DNA from: Clostridia bacterium
GTDB lineage: Bacteria; Bacillota; Clostridia; TANB77; CAG-465
Assembly (NCBI GenBank): GCA_029256705.1
Contig: JAQSXK010000004.1
Location: 51,445 to 115,444, forward strand
Direction of reading: 5' to 3'
Length of the DNA stretch: 64,000 nucleotides
Shown piece by piece: positions 41,144 through 51,840 of this stretch (position 1 is its first letter; each line of letters starts with the position of its first letter). Under the pieces are notes generated by a model. The model did no database searches. It had not been told where the DNA came from and saw only the letters and a program-made list of their open reading frames with translations. A program made the position numbers and the translations under genes.

Positions 41144-43756
41144 ATGGAAAATAAATTTATGCCATTAAATATAGAAGAAAAAATGTATAAAAACTGGGAA
41201 GAAAAAGGTTATTTTAAATGTAAAATAGATAAAAATAAAAAACCTTTTACTATAGTTATGCCACCACCAAATGTAACAGGTAAGTTACATATGGGGCATG
41301 CTTTAGATCAAACAGTTCAAGATATATTTATTAGATATAATAGACTAAAAGGTGTTCCAACATTATGGATACCAGGAACAGATCATGCGAGTATAGCTAC
41401 TGAAGTAAAGGTAGTTGAAAAACTAAAAAAAAGCGGTATAACTAAAGATATGATAGGTAGAGAAGGATTTCTAGAAGAAGCTTGGAATTGGAAAAATGAA
41501 TACGGAAATGAAATAAAAAATCAAATAAGAAAAATAGGATCATCATGTGATTGGGAAAAAGAGCGATTTACAATGGATAAAATGTGCAGTGAAGCTGTAC
41601 TTGAAGTTTTTGAAAAATTATACAATAAAGGATATATCTACAGAGGAGAGCGTATTGTAAACTGGTGTCCACATTGTAAAACGTCTATATCTGAAACTGA
41701 AGTTGATTTCGAGGAATCTGCTTCAAAACTTTGGCATATTAAGTACCAAATAGAAGGTACTAACGACTATTTAATTGTTGCGACTACAAGACCAGAAACA
41801 ATATTGGGTGATACGGCAGTTGCAGTTAATCCTAGAGATGAAAGATATAAAGGTTTAGTAGGAAAAAATGTAATATTACCACTAGTTAATAAAAAAATAC
41901 CTGTAATAGCAGATGATTATGTGGAACTAGATTTTGGAACTGGAGTTGTAAAAATAACACCTGCTCATGATCCTAATGATTTTCTTGTTGGAGAAAGACA
42001 TAATTTAGAAAGAATAAATATACTTAATGAAGATGGTACTCTTAATGATAGAAGTGGCAAATATGCAGGTCAAGATAGATATGAAGCAAGGGAAAATATA
42101 TTAGAAGATTTAAGTAAAATTAATCAAATAGATAAGATAGAAGATTATACACATAATGTAGGAAGTTGCTATAGATGTCATACAACTATAGAACCATACT
42201 TGTCATTACAATGGTTTGTTAAAATGGATGAATTAGTTAAACCAGCTTTAGAGGCTGTTAGAACTGGGGATATAACTTTCGTACCAAAAAGATTTGAAAA
42301 AACATACTTTAATTGGATGGAAAATATTCAAGATTGGTGTATATCAAGACAGCTTTGGTGGGGACATAGAGTTCCGGCATATTATTGTGACAAATGTGAT
42401 AAGATTACAATTTCTAAAGTTAATGTAACTAAGTGTGAATGCGGAGGTAATTTAAAACAAGATGAAGATACTTTGGACACTTGGTTTAGTTCAGCATTAT
42501 GGCCTTTTTCAACACTTGGCTGGCCAAATAAAACAGAAGATTTTGAGTATTTTTATCCAACATCTACTTTAGTTACCGCTTATGATATAATAACTTTCTG
42601 GGTTAGTAAGATGATATTTAGTGGTCTTGAATTTACAGGAAAGAAGCCATTTAGCCATGTATATATTCACGGAATAGTAAGAGATAGCATAGGAAGAAAA
42701 ATGTCTAAATCGTTAGGAAATGGAATAGATCCGCTTGAAGTAATAGATACATATGGTGCAGATGCTCTTAGATTCTCACTTATACAGAATACCTCTCCTG
42801 GAAATGATGTTAGATATATACCTGATAAGATAGAATCATCTAGAAATTTTGTTAATAAATTGTGGAACGCTGCTAGATTTGTAAATATGTATTTGGAAGA
42901 TAATAACATAGATAAATTAAAAGACATAGATTTCAAACCAGAAGATAAATGGATTATAACTAAATTAAATGATTTAATTCATAACGTAACTGAAAATACA
43001 GATAAATTTGAAATTGGTGTAGCTTTAGGTAGTATTTACACATTTATATGGTCAGATTTTTGTGATTGGTACATAGAAATGGTAAAACCAAGATTATATA
43101 AAAAAGAAGGTTCTACTTTTGATTCAGCGGTATTTACATTAAATTATGTACTTAGTGAAACAGTAAAAATGTTACATCCATATATGCCGTTTGTTACAGA
43201 AGAAATATACTTAAATTTAAAGCATAGTGATGAATCTATAATGGTAGCGAAGTATCCAGAAGTACAATATATATTTGGTGATGAATATAAAGTTGTAGAA
43301 AATATAATGGAGTATATAAAACAAGTTAGAAATTATAGAGCAGAAAAGAATATTCCTAATTCTAAAAAAGTAGATAGTAAAATACTACTTAAAGATGACA
43401 TTCACGAAGATATATTAATTAAAAGCGAAGAATATATAAAAAAATTGGCATTTATAGAAGATATAAATTATATTTCGAATAATAAAGGTTATGAAGAATA
43501 TTCAGCATTTCATTTGGAATTTTTTGATAGTTTCTTAGATTTTTCATCTGCGGTTGACAAAGATGAAGAAATTAAAAAATTAAATGAAGAATTAAAGAAA
43601 ATAACCAGTGAATTAAATAGAGCAAAAGGGATGCTTGCAAATGAAAAGTTTTTAAGTAAAGCCCCAGAAAGCTTAATTCAAGTAGAAAAAGATAAAATTT
43701 CTAAATATACAGAAATGCTAGAAAAGGTACAAGAAAGATTAAATAAAATAATTTAA
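41144..43756 (+). CDS. valS: Valyl-tRNA synthetase
   Basis: PPPNVTGKLHMGHALDQTVQD, GTDHASIATE, DTWFSSALWPFSTLGWP, GRKMSKSLGN. Confidence 0.98.
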   Translation: MENKFMPLNIEEKMYKNWEEKGYFKCKIDKNKKPFTIVMPPPNVTGKLHMGHALDQTVQDIFIRYNRLKGVPTLWIPGTDHASIATEVKVVEKLKKSGITKDMIGREGFLEEAWNWKNEYGNEIKNQIRKIGSSCDWEKERFTMDKMCSEAVLEVFEKLYNKGYIYRGERIVNWCPHCKTSISETEVDFEESASKLWHIKYQIEGTNDYLIVATTRPETILGDTAVAVNPRDERYKGLVGKNVILPLVNKKIPVIADDYVELDFGTGVVKITPAHDPNDFLVGERHNLERINILNEDGTLNDRSGKYAGQDRYEARENILEDLSKINQIDKIEDYTHNVGSCYRCHTTIEPYLSLQWFVKMDELVKPALEAVRTGDITFVPKRFEKTYFNWMENIQDWCISRQLWWGHRVPAYYCDKCDKITISKVNVTKCECGGNLKQDEDTLDTWFSSALWPFSTLGWPNKTEDFEYFYPTSTLVTAYDIITFWVSKMIFSGLEFTGKKPFSHVYIHGIVRDSIGRKMSKSLGNGIDPLEVIDTYGADALRFSLIQNTSPGNDVRYIPDKIESSRNFVNKLWNAARFVNMYLEDNNIDKLKDIDFKPEDKWIITKLNDLIHNVTENTDKFEIGVALGSIYTFIWSDFCDWYIEMVKPRLYKKEGSTFDSAVFTLNYVLSETVKMLHPYMPFVTEEIYLNLKHSDESIMVAKYPEVQYIFGDEYKVVENIMEYIKQVRNYRAEKNIPNSKKVDSKILLKDDIHEDILIKSEEYIKKLAFIEDINYISNNKGYEEYSAFHLEFFDSFLDFSSAVDKDEEIKKLNEELKKITSELNRAKGMLANEKFLSKAPESLIQVEKDKISKYTEMLEKVQERLNKII

Positions 43757-43909
43757 TTTATTTAGAAAATGTTTAGGTGTAATTACTTTTTACCTAAACA
43801 TTTTTTATTGATATAAGTATGAAATATGTAATTGTCGAAATAAGTCGTAAAAACATTGACAACAATATAGATATATATTATAATAGATTGTATAAAAGGA
43901 GAGACTGTT

Positions 43910-44080
43910 ATGATTAAAGAGATTGCAATGTTTTTAATGGGTTTAATTATATTTATAATTACCTTTTCTACAATATCTAATTATAGAATGAAAAATGAAA
44001 TGGTTAATAATGATTCAAACGATAAAAAGGAAATAAATAACGAAGAAACTCAAGAATCAGATATTAATGAATTTGTATAA
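43910..44080 (+). CDS. Small single-TM protein (56 aa)
   Basis: MIKEIAMFLMGLIIFIITFSTISNYRMKNEM...; AAAAGGAGAG RBS. Confidence 0.55.
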   Translation: MIKEIAMFLMGLIIFIITFSTISNYRMKNEMVNNDSNDKKEINNEETQESDINEFV

Positions 44081-44206
44081 AAACATATAAAAATTATTAA
44101 GTTACATATGTATTATATAAAAAAACATAAAAAAATCAACAGATGTAAATAATTATCATAGAAATATATATTTCTCAAATAATAAATATAAATAAAGGAG
44201 AAACAT

Positions 44207-47200
44207 ATGAGAAAAAAAGGTATATCATTGCTAGTTTTAATAATTACAGTAATAATTATAATTATTTTAGCAGGAACTGTTATACTCAGTTTAAGTAATA
44301 ATAGAATATTAGATAAGTCTAGAAAAGCAAGATTCATGAGTGATTTTACTAATGTGCAAGATGGAGTAAATTTATATTCTCTTGGTAAATATAATGCAGA
44401 AACTAATGAATTTGAACTACCGCTTAAAGGATATCTAACAAATGAAGATAAAGCAAACATAGTAGAAAATAATCCAACTTTAAAAACTAAAATAGAAGAG
44501 CTGAGTGGAAGTATAGATACTACTAATTTGGCATGGATAAGTAGTGAAGATATAGGGGCAAAATTATCTAAAGAAAAAACCGAAAAAGGATACGTAATAG
44601 ATGTAACTAATGGACAAATCTATGATTACGTTGGTGATGTATTTGAAGGTAAAAGATGGCATACTTTAGATGGGGGTGTGTTAATTGGGGATACACTTCC
44701 ACCTACATATGAAGAACTATGGGATGGTTGGATTAAATTAACTTTGTATTATCCGGCAGGATCAACTGAGAAAAAATGGAGACTAGGAACTGAAGGGGAA
44801 CTAAGGGCAGATCCTATGCTTATGTGGCAAAACTATTTAGGACCAATAACAATACCATTAGATAGAGTGAAAGACGTCTGGATAAAATATATATTAAATA
44901 ATAAGGAAGTAGTAATACCACCAACTGGAACACTATTAGTAGATATAGTACCAGATAAGACAGGATATACAAAGGTACCTGGTGTAAAAGTACATATAAA
45001 CTTTGATGAAACTGCTACAACAAAAGAATATAGAGTTGGAGATAGCGGTTGGATTACATATAACGGAGAATTTAATGTAACAGAAAACTGTATAGTAGAA
45101 GCAAGAGCAAAGAAAACTGAAACTATATATAACACAGATGGAACAGTACTTGCAATTAGAAATATAGCTGGAAGAGACTTAGTATATATAGGAAATATAG
45201 GAATAGAAGAAACAGAATTACCGGCTCCTATAATAACAAGATTGGCTCCAGTAGGCACAGAAAAAGCAAGAGTTAAAGTAACGTATCCAGCTGAAGCGGA
45301 TAAAAAAATATATAAAGTAAATTATGGAATAGAGGAAAATTATACTACGGAAATAAACGTAGAAAATTATGGAACATATATAATAGCATATTATTATGAT
45401 GCAAGTGGCAAAAGATCAAAATCATCAAGTATAAGAATAAATGATACAAGTTCAGGAGGAGCAGAACCATCACAACCATATGATCCGAATCCAATCAATC
45501 CTGTTCCTAAAAATGATATACCAGCACCAATAGTAAGTTTAAATCCTGATACATTAGTAGAGGAAGTGCAAGTAAGTTTATCTGCACCTGCAAATGCAGA
45601 TAAGTTATATATAAAATTGGGAAGGTATGCAGATTATGTGTTATATACATCTCCAATAATAGTAAGACAAAATATGGAGATATATGCATATTACAGAACA
45701 TACGAAGGGGAAAAATCCGGGATAGGTTACGGATTGGTAGGAAATATAAAGCAAACTAATAAACCGTATGTAAATATAACTGCAAATCCATATCCATGGA
45801 GCTGGAGTTATGGAGCAAATGAAGTTGCGGTAACAATAAATTATAGCGATGCAACGGTAAAAGAATATAGTGAAGATGGAATAATATATGTTCCATATAT
45901 CGCACCATTTGTAGTAACAGAAAACAAAAGAATATATGCTAGAGGTACAAATTCATATGGAGTAACAGAAACAAGTTTGAATATAACAAACATAGGTAAA
46001 ATGGAAGTTCCAACACCAGTTGAAAATTTATCTGTTGGAATAAATGTAAATCCAGAACCAACGGTTTCTACAACAAGATTTACAAAAGTAAATGTAACAA
46101 TAGATTATGATAGTAAAGCAACAGAAAAATATTATTCTATTGGTAGATATGGAGAACTTAAAACATATAATGGTGTATTTGAAGTAACAAGTAATTGTAC
46201 AATATATGCATATGCAAAAGGAGTAAATGCACAGGGTCAAAATTTTAAAAAGATAGATAATTTATCTAATGGAATATCTCAGCCAATAATAACATCTGCA
46301 CCAGCAAATAATGAACAAGCTAGTAAAGTTATTGTATCTATCGAATTTGATAAATATTCAAAACTAAAAAGATATAGTATAGACGGAACTTCACTTAGAG
46401 ATTATGCAGGAGCATTTGAAGTAACTAAGAATGGCTCAGTAATATATGCATATAGTGAAAATGAATTAGGACAAAAATCTGAAGCAAGTTATACAGTGTT
46501 AAATATTGTACCAGAGCCACCAATTCTTACTTTAGATAAGGGACAATACTATATACTTAAATTAAATTATCCAGAAACTTCAAAAAATAGAGAATATAAA
46601 TGGAAAGTTAATGGAGAGTGGAAAAGTTATAAAGAAGCAGGAATACTTCTTCTAAAACCACAATATAAAGATCAATTAATTCAGAATGGAACATTAGTTA
46701 AAATAGAAGATGAAAACGGTAATTTAGTAACATTTACAGGAGATTATTATTTCATAGATGTTCCAATAAGTGAACTATTTGAAAATTTGTTTATGAGATG
46801 GGATAGAGAACCACTTGGTGCTCCACAAATTGTAATTACACCAACAGAACCAGCAATAAGTGTAACTGCAAATATATTATATAATCCTAACCTTGTAACA
46901 AAATTATATAAAGTGGTAAATTCAGACGGAAGTGTATTAAAAGATTGGACTAATTATACAGGCTCAATTGCAATAGATAGAAATAATACAATAGTGTATG
47001 CAAAAGGTATGGACGATACTGAAGTATGGACTGCAGAGGTAATGAAAAAAGTAGTTAATATAGATGAAAACCAACCTGTGATAAAATTAACAGCAGACTT
47101 AGATACTGCGCAACAAAAAGTAGCAGTTAAAGTAAATGTAACTGATGATGTTGGGGTGAAAAAAGTAAAATGGGCAGCAGGAGTGCAAGGTGAAAGTTAC

Positions 47201-49396
47201 TTTACAAACTCTGGAACTGAAATAGCAAATGATAGTATAGTAAATATAGCAAGTAATGGATACTATACATTCTACGCAGAAGATCAAGTTGGGAACAAAC
47301 AAGTATATACGTTAAATGTAACTAATGTAGATTTAACATCTCCGGTTATAGATATACAAGTTATTCCCGAAACCACAGTAGGTTTAACTGCAAATGTAAC
47401 AATAAATTATGGTGATTCAACAATAAAACAATATAAATTAGGAACAAACAATGCAACTTGGACTAATTATACTGTACCATTTGCAATATCTTCATATACA
47501 ATACTAGCAAATAGCTGGCAAAATGCAGATGGAACAGTAACAATATATGCAAAAGGAAAAGATACAGCAGGAAATGAAATAACTGTTCAAAAGAAAGTTG
47601 TAAGCTTAGATTTAGATAAACCTAATGCTCCAATAATTAATTCTAATTCAAGTTATGCAACTATAACTTTATATGGAGTCATTTTTGATAAAACTACGAC
47701 AATAACATATGATGCTAGAACGGATATAGATAATTACTATAGTATAGATAATGGAGCAACGTGGTTACTATATACTGGACAGTTTGATATGTTAAGTGGA
47801 ACAGTAATAGCAAAGAGTATCAAAAAAGCAACTGGACTTGAAGTTTCTGCAAGTAAAACTGTAGCAATGCCTCCTGATGCATTAGGAGCATTAGCATATG
47901 ATGGTAATGAAGCAACTTATTATTCAATGGGATCATTGGCTATACGATATGTTTTTGTAGATTCTAGTATGGGTGGTAAAACTATAAGAGTAAAAGCAGA
48001 TACAAGTGCTTTAACACTTACTGTGAGTTTCTTAAATTCATCGGGAAGTATAATAACAAGTTACTCTAACATTAGTAGTCCAGGTGTAACAAAACTTTAT
48101 GACGTAAATTATATAATACCAGAAGGAACTCAAAAAATTAAGTTTAGCAACAGTGCTAACAGTAATAATGTATATGTAAGAATATATGAAATTGAGTCTC
48201 AAAATGAACCAACATTTAATGCCACTAATGGTTATATGCTTTTAAATGCAGATTCTACGAAATCAATAAAAATCCCATATCAGATGGTAACAATAAATTA
48301 TTTCCCGACGAGTGTACAGAGATTATACAGAATAGGTGATACAGGTAATTGGATTAATTATTCAGAACAAGCTGTAAAAGTAAATCAAGGAGAAATAATT
48401 TATGCAAAAGGCATTGATAAGTATGGAAATGAAACAAGATTGATATCAAACTATACGGTTAATGTAACAGATGCAATAGATGGTTTTGCATACGATAATA
48501 ATGAATCAACATATTATTCAATGGGATCACTAGCTGTAAGATATATGTATGTAGATTCTAGTATGGGTGGAAAAAGTATAAGAGTAAAAGCAGATACAAG
48601 TGCATTGACACTTACAGTTAGTTTCTTAAACTCATCTGGAAGTACTTTAGCGAGTTATTCCAATATTACTAGTCCAGGTGCAACAAGACTTTATGATGTA
48701 AATTATATTGTGCCGGTAGGAACCCAAAAGATTAGGTTTAGTAATAGTTCTAATAATAATAATGTATATGTAAGAATATACGAAATTGAAGCCCAAAATG
48801 AGCCAACATTTAGTGCAACTAATGGTTATATGCTTTTACACGCTGATCCTACAAAATCAATAAAAAATCCATATCAGATGGTAACAATAAACTATTTTCC
48901 AACAAGTGTACAAAGATTATATAGAATAGGTAGTACTGGTGATTGGATGAATTATTTAGAACAATCGGTAAAAGTTAATAATGGAGAAACATTATATGCA
49001 AAGGGTATTGATAATTATGGTAATGAAACAAGAGTAATATCAAGTTATACTGCTAACGTAGTAGATGCAATAGGAAATTTTGCATATGATAATGATGAAG
49101 CAACAAGTTTTTCAATGGGATCAGCAACAGTAAAATATCTATTTGTAGATTCTAGTATGGGTGGAAAAAGTATAAGAGTAAAGGCAGATACAACAGCATT
49201 AACACTTACTGTAAGTTTTTTAAATTCGTCTGGAGGTACACTATCGAGTTATTCAAATATTACTAGCCCAGGCATTACAAAGCTTTATGATGTGAATTAT
49301 GTGATTCCAATTGGAACTCAAAAAATTAAATTTAGCAATAGTACTAACAACAATAATGTATATGTCCGAATATATGAAATTTGGAGTTTGATATAA
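44207..49396 (+). CDS. Large cell-surface protein with pilin-like N-terminus and many chitobiase-C-like/Fn3-like repeats
   Basis: MRKKGISLLVLIITVIIIIILAGTVILSL N-terminus; many repeats of the type xxKxYSxxGxxWxxYxxxFxVxxNxxIYAK; 1729 aa. Confidence 0.8.
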   Translation: MRKKGISLLVLIITVIIIIILAGTVILSLSNNRILDKSRKARFMSDFTNVQDGVNLYSLGKYNAETNEFELPLKGYLTNEDKANIVENNPTLKTKIEELSGSIDTTNLAWISSEDIGAKLSKEKTEKGYVIDVTNGQIYDYVGDVFEGKRWHTLDGGVLIGDTLPPTYEELWDGWIKLTLYYPAGSTEKKWRLGTEGELRADPMLMWQNYLGPITIPLDRVKDVWIKYILNNKEVVIPPTGTLLVDIVPDKTGYTKVPGVKVHINFDETATTKEYRVGDSGWITYNGEFNVTENCIVEARAKKTETIYNTDGTVLAIRNIAGRDLVYIGNIGIEETELPAPIITRLAPVGTEKARVKVTYPAEADKKIYKVNYGIEENYTTEINVENYGTYIIAYYYDASGKRSKSSSIRINDTSSGGAEPSQPYDPNPINPVPKNDIPAPIVSLNPDTLVEEVQVSLSAPANADKLYIKLGRYADYVLYTSPIIVRQNMEIYAYYRTYEGEKSGIGYGLVGNIKQTNKPYVNITANPYPWSWSYGANEVAVTINYSDATVKEYSEDGIIYVPYIAPFVVTENKRIYARGTNSYGVTETSLNITNIGKMEVPTPVENLSVGINVNPEPTVSTTRFTKVNVTIDYDSKATEKYYSIGRYGELKTYNGVFEVTSNCTIYAYAKGVNAQGQNFKKIDNLSNGISQPIITSAPANNEQASKVIVSIEFDKYSKLKRYSIDGTSLRDYAGAFEVTKNGSVIYAYSENELGQKSEASYTVLNIVPEPPILTLDKGQYYILKLNYPETSKNREYKWKVNGEWKSYKEAGILLLKPQYKDQLIQNGTLVKIEDENGNLVTFTGDYYFIDVPISELFENLFMRWDREPLGAPQIVITPTEPAISVTANILYNPNLVTKLYKVVNSDGSVLKDWTNYTGSIAIDRNNTIVYAKGMDDTEVWTAEVMKKVVNIDENQPVIKLTADLDTAQQKVAVKVNVTDDVGVKKVKWAAGVQGESYFTNSGTEIANDSIVNIASNGYYTFYAEDQVGNKQVYTLNVTNVDLTSPVIDIQVIPETTVGLTANVTINYGDSTIKQYKLGTNNATWTNYTVPFAISSYTILANSWQNADGTVTIYAKGKDTAGNEITVQKKVVSLDLDKPNAPIINSNSSYATITLYGVIFDKTTTITYDARTDIDNYYSIDNGATWLLYTGQFDMLSGTVIAKSIKKATGLEVSASKTVAMPPDALGALAYDGNEATYYSMGSLAIRYVFVDSSMGGKTIRVKADTSALTLTVSFLNSSGSIITSYSNISSPGVTKLYDVNYIIPEGTQKIKFSNSANSNNVYVRIYEIESQNEPTFNATNGYMLLNADSTKSIKIPYQMVTINYFPTSVQRLYRIGDTGNWINYSEQAVKVNQGEIIYAKGIDKYGNETRLISNYTVNVTDAIDGFAYDNNESTYYSMGSLAVRYMYVDSSMGGKSIRVKADTSALTLTVSFLNSSGSTLASYSNITSPGATRLYDVNYIVPVGTQKIRFSNSSNNNNVYVRIYEIEAQNEPTFSATNGYMLLHADPTKSIKNPYQMVTINYFPTSVQRLYRIGSTGDWMNYLEQSVKVNNGETLYAKGIDNYGNETRVISSYTANVVDAIGNFAYDNDEATSFSMGSATVKYLFVDSSMGGKSIRVKADTTALTLTVSFLNSSGGTLSSYSNITSPGITKLYDVNYVIPIGTQKIKFSNSTNNNNVYVRIYEIWSLI
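47876..49393 (+). repeat. Three in-frame direct repeats (594 bp, 594 bp, partial ~330 bp)
   Basis: Units start at 47876, 48470, 49064, each encoding xAYDxxEATYYSMGSLAxRYxxVDSSMGGKxIRVKADTSALTLTVSFLNSSG... (198 aa period). Confidence 0.9.
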
Positions 49397-49440
49397 AATA
49401 TTTATAGAATTTTGAATGAAGCATTTATAATTCCCTAAAA

Positions 49441-49480
49441 AAATCCTGTCAAGTATGTTTTTATATACTTGACAGGATTT
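49441..49480 (+). terminator. Rho-independent terminator
   Basis: AAATCCTGTCAAGTAT-gtttttat-ATACTTGACAGGATTT followed by T-run. Confidence 0.75.
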
Positions 49481-49505
49481 TTTTACAATTATAATACAAC
49501 TAATA

Positions 49506-49880
49506 TTATTTTAATTTATCTTCAAAAACTTTTATGTTCTCTTGAACTCTAAATTTAACAATTTTACTTATTAATTCATAAGGAATTGGTTTATTTATAG
49601 GAAATTGTACAGATCCTTTTGCTCCTTTGTAATCAGACAATTCATTTTTAAATGCATCAATTCCGCTAGGACTTGGATAAAACCCAATATGGTTTTTATA
49701 TGCAGCAAAATGCACTAGATTACCATATAGAAAAAATGTAGGCATTTGCCAACTTATTTTTTCTTCCGCATTTGGTGCGGACTCTTTAATAACTTTCTTT
49801 AGATTTTTAAGTATTTCTTGTACTTCAATTGGAAATTGTAAAATATACTCATCAATTGTTTTAAAAGTATTCTTTTCCAT
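49506..49880 (-). CDS. DUF1801 (YdhG-like) protein
   Basis: TIDEYILQFPIEVQEILKNLKKVIKESAPNAEEKISWQMPTF...GFYPSPSGIDAFKNELSDYKGAKGSVQFPINKPIPYELI. Confidence 0.9.
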   Translation of the reverse strand: MEKNTFKTIDEYILQFPIEVQEILKNLKKVIKESAPNAEEKISWQMPTFFLYGNLVHFAAYKNHIGFYPSPSGIDAFKNELSDYKGAKGSVQFPINKPIPYELISKIVKFRVQENIKVFEDKLK

Positions 49881-49910
49881 AATAACTTCCCTTCTAACTT
49901 TAAATAAAAA

Positions 49911-51245
49911 TTATTGATTTTCAAGTAATACAATACACTCGATGTGACTAGTTTGTGGAAACATATCTACTGGTTGTATTTCTACTACTTTGTATTTATT
50001 AGATATTAAATAGTTAATATCTCTTTCTAATGTAACTGGATTACAAGATATGTAAATCACTTTTTTAGGCATAAGTGAAGTTAAAGATGACAAGAATTTT
50101 TCGTCACTTCCATTACGTGGAGGATCTAAGAAAACAATATCAATGTTTTCTTTTTTTGTAGCAAGGTCAGCCATAAAATCACTAGAATCTGAATTGTAAA
50201 AGTTAACATTTGTAATATTGTTTCTTTTTGCGTTTTGAATAGCATCTCTTACTGCATCTTTATTTAATTCTACACCTAAAACTTTTTTAGTTTTTTTGCT
50301 TAAAATTAATGAGATCGTTCCTATACCACAATATGTATCTATTACAGTTTCATTTCCACTTAAATTAGCCATTTTCATTGCTTGGTTATATAATATCTCA
50401 GTTTGAATAGGATTTATCTGATAGAAGGATTTTGGTGATATTTGAAAAGTACATCCACATAATTTATCTTCAATGAATCCTTTTCCGTATAAAACTTTTT
50501 CATAATCACCAAGTATCATACTTGTATTTCTGTCATTTATGTTTTGTACAACTGTAGTTATTTCCGGATGTTTTTTCAGTAATGCTTTGATGAAGTTATT
50601 TTTAGATGGGAATATAGGTGTTGCAGTTACAATTACAACCATAATCTGTTTACTAGCAAAACCAACTTTTATTAATACGTGCCTAATTAAACCAACACCA
50701 GTATCTTCATCAAATGGTTTTATTTTAAAACTCTTCAACATTTCACGAATAGATGTAATAATGTTATCTGCTCTTGAATCTTGTATAATACATTTATCTA
50801 TATTTATAACTTCATGTGTACTCTCAGCGTAGAAACCAGAAATTATCTTCCCTTTTTTATTAGTAGCAAATGTAGAATGAACTTTATTGCGATAACTGTA
50901 TGGATTATCCATACCTAGTATTTTGTTTACACTACAATATTTGCTTAACAAATTATTTACAATAGTCTGCTTAAAATTACATTGACCTTCATATGACATA
51001 TGTTGTATTTGGCAACCACCACATTGAAAGAAATATGGACATTTTGGAAATACTCTATATTTAGATTTTTCTTCAACTTTTATTAATCTAGCATTTAAAG
51101 ATTTTTTTGTATGAAATACATCTATATTTGCAATTTCTCCATCTATTAAATACGGAATATAAAATTTATTGTTATTTACTTTTACAATTCCTTTTCCGTC
51201 TTCATTAATTTCGCTACATTTTAACTTTAATTGTTCTCCGTTCAT
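49911..51245 (-). CDS. rlmD: 23S rRNA (uracil-C5)-methyltransferase, RumA/RlmD family
   Basis: CPYFFQCGGCQIQHMSYEGQCNFKQ Fe-S motif; VIDTYCGIGTISLIL; VFLDPPRNGSDEKFL; YISCNPVTLERDI. Confidence 0.95.
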   Translation of the reverse strand: MNGEQLKLKCSEINEDGKGIVKVNNNKFYIPYLIDGEIANIDVFHTKKSLNARLIKVEEKSKYRVFPKCPYFFQCGGCQIQHMSYEGQCNFKQTIVNNLLSKYCSVNKILGMDNPYSYRNKVHSTFATNKKGKIISGFYAESTHEVINIDKCIIQDSRADNIITSIREMLKSFKIKPFDEDTGVGLIRHVLIKVGFASKQIMVVIVTATPIFPSKNNFIKALLKKHPEITTVVQNINDRNTSMILGDYEKVLYGKGFIEDKLCGCTFQISPKSFYQINPIQTEILYNQAMKMANLSGNETVIDTYCGIGTISLILSKKTKKVLGVELNKDAVRDAIQNAKRNNITNVNFYNSDSSDFMADLATKKENIDIVFLDPPRNGSDEKFLSSLTSLMPKKVIYISCNPVTLERDINYLISNKYKVVEIQPVDMFPQTSHIECIVLLENQ

Positions 51246-51388
51246 ATTTTATCCTTTTCTAAGTATATAATTACTTTAATATATTCGTAAATATGATATC
51301 ATTAAATATCTTAAATTACAAGTTAGTATGTGTTTTTTGCATAAAAAAATCAAGTAAAATCGAAATTTACTTGAATTAGTATGAAACT

Positions 51389-51464
51389 TGGAGCTGAAAC
51401 TCAGAATCGAACTGAGGACCTACGGTTTACAAGACCGTTGCTCTACCAGCTGAGCTATTCCAGC
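51389..51464 (-). tRNA. tRNA-Thr (anticodon TGT)
   Basis: GCTGGAATAGCTCAGCTGGTAGAGCAACGGTCTTGTAAACCGTAGGTCCTCAGTTCGATTCTGAGTTTCAGCTCCA. Confidence 0.95.
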
Positions 51465-51476
51465 ATAGTTTTATAT

Positions 51477-51551
51477 TGGTGACCCGTACGAGAATCGAAC
51501 TCGTGACCCCGCCGTGAAAGGGCGATATCTTAACCGCTTGACCAACGGGCC
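51477..51551 (-). tRNA. tRNA-Glu (anticodon TTC)
   Basis: GGCCCGTTGGTCAAGCGGTTAAGATATCGCCCTTTCACGGCGGGGTCACGAGTTCGATTCTCGTACGGGTCACCA. Confidence 0.95.
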
Positions 51552-51558
51552 GATTTTA

Positions 51559-51634
51559 TGGTGAGCTATCCGCGATTCGAACGCGGGACAACTTGATTAA
51601 AAGTCAAGTGCTCTGCCAGCTGAGCTAATAGCCC
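51559..51634 (-). tRNA. tRNA-Lys (anticodon TTT)
   Basis: GGGCTATTAGCTCAGCTGGCAGAGCACTTGACTTTTAATCAAGTTGTCCCGCGTTCGAATCGCGGATAGCTCACCA. Confidence 0.95.
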
Positions 51635-51840
51635 ATAAAATGTATTGCCTATATATGATACTATATTTTAAGTAAAAAGTCAACACTTTATGCAAAAAAA
51701 AATAAAATAATTGAAAAAAATATAAAAGTGCATATTATTATAAGTGCACAAAGTGGAAAAAATAGTTAATTTTATTTAATATTAATTTTTTTGGAATAGT
51801 TGAAATAAGTGCATAATATAATGATATTGTGGTGATATAA

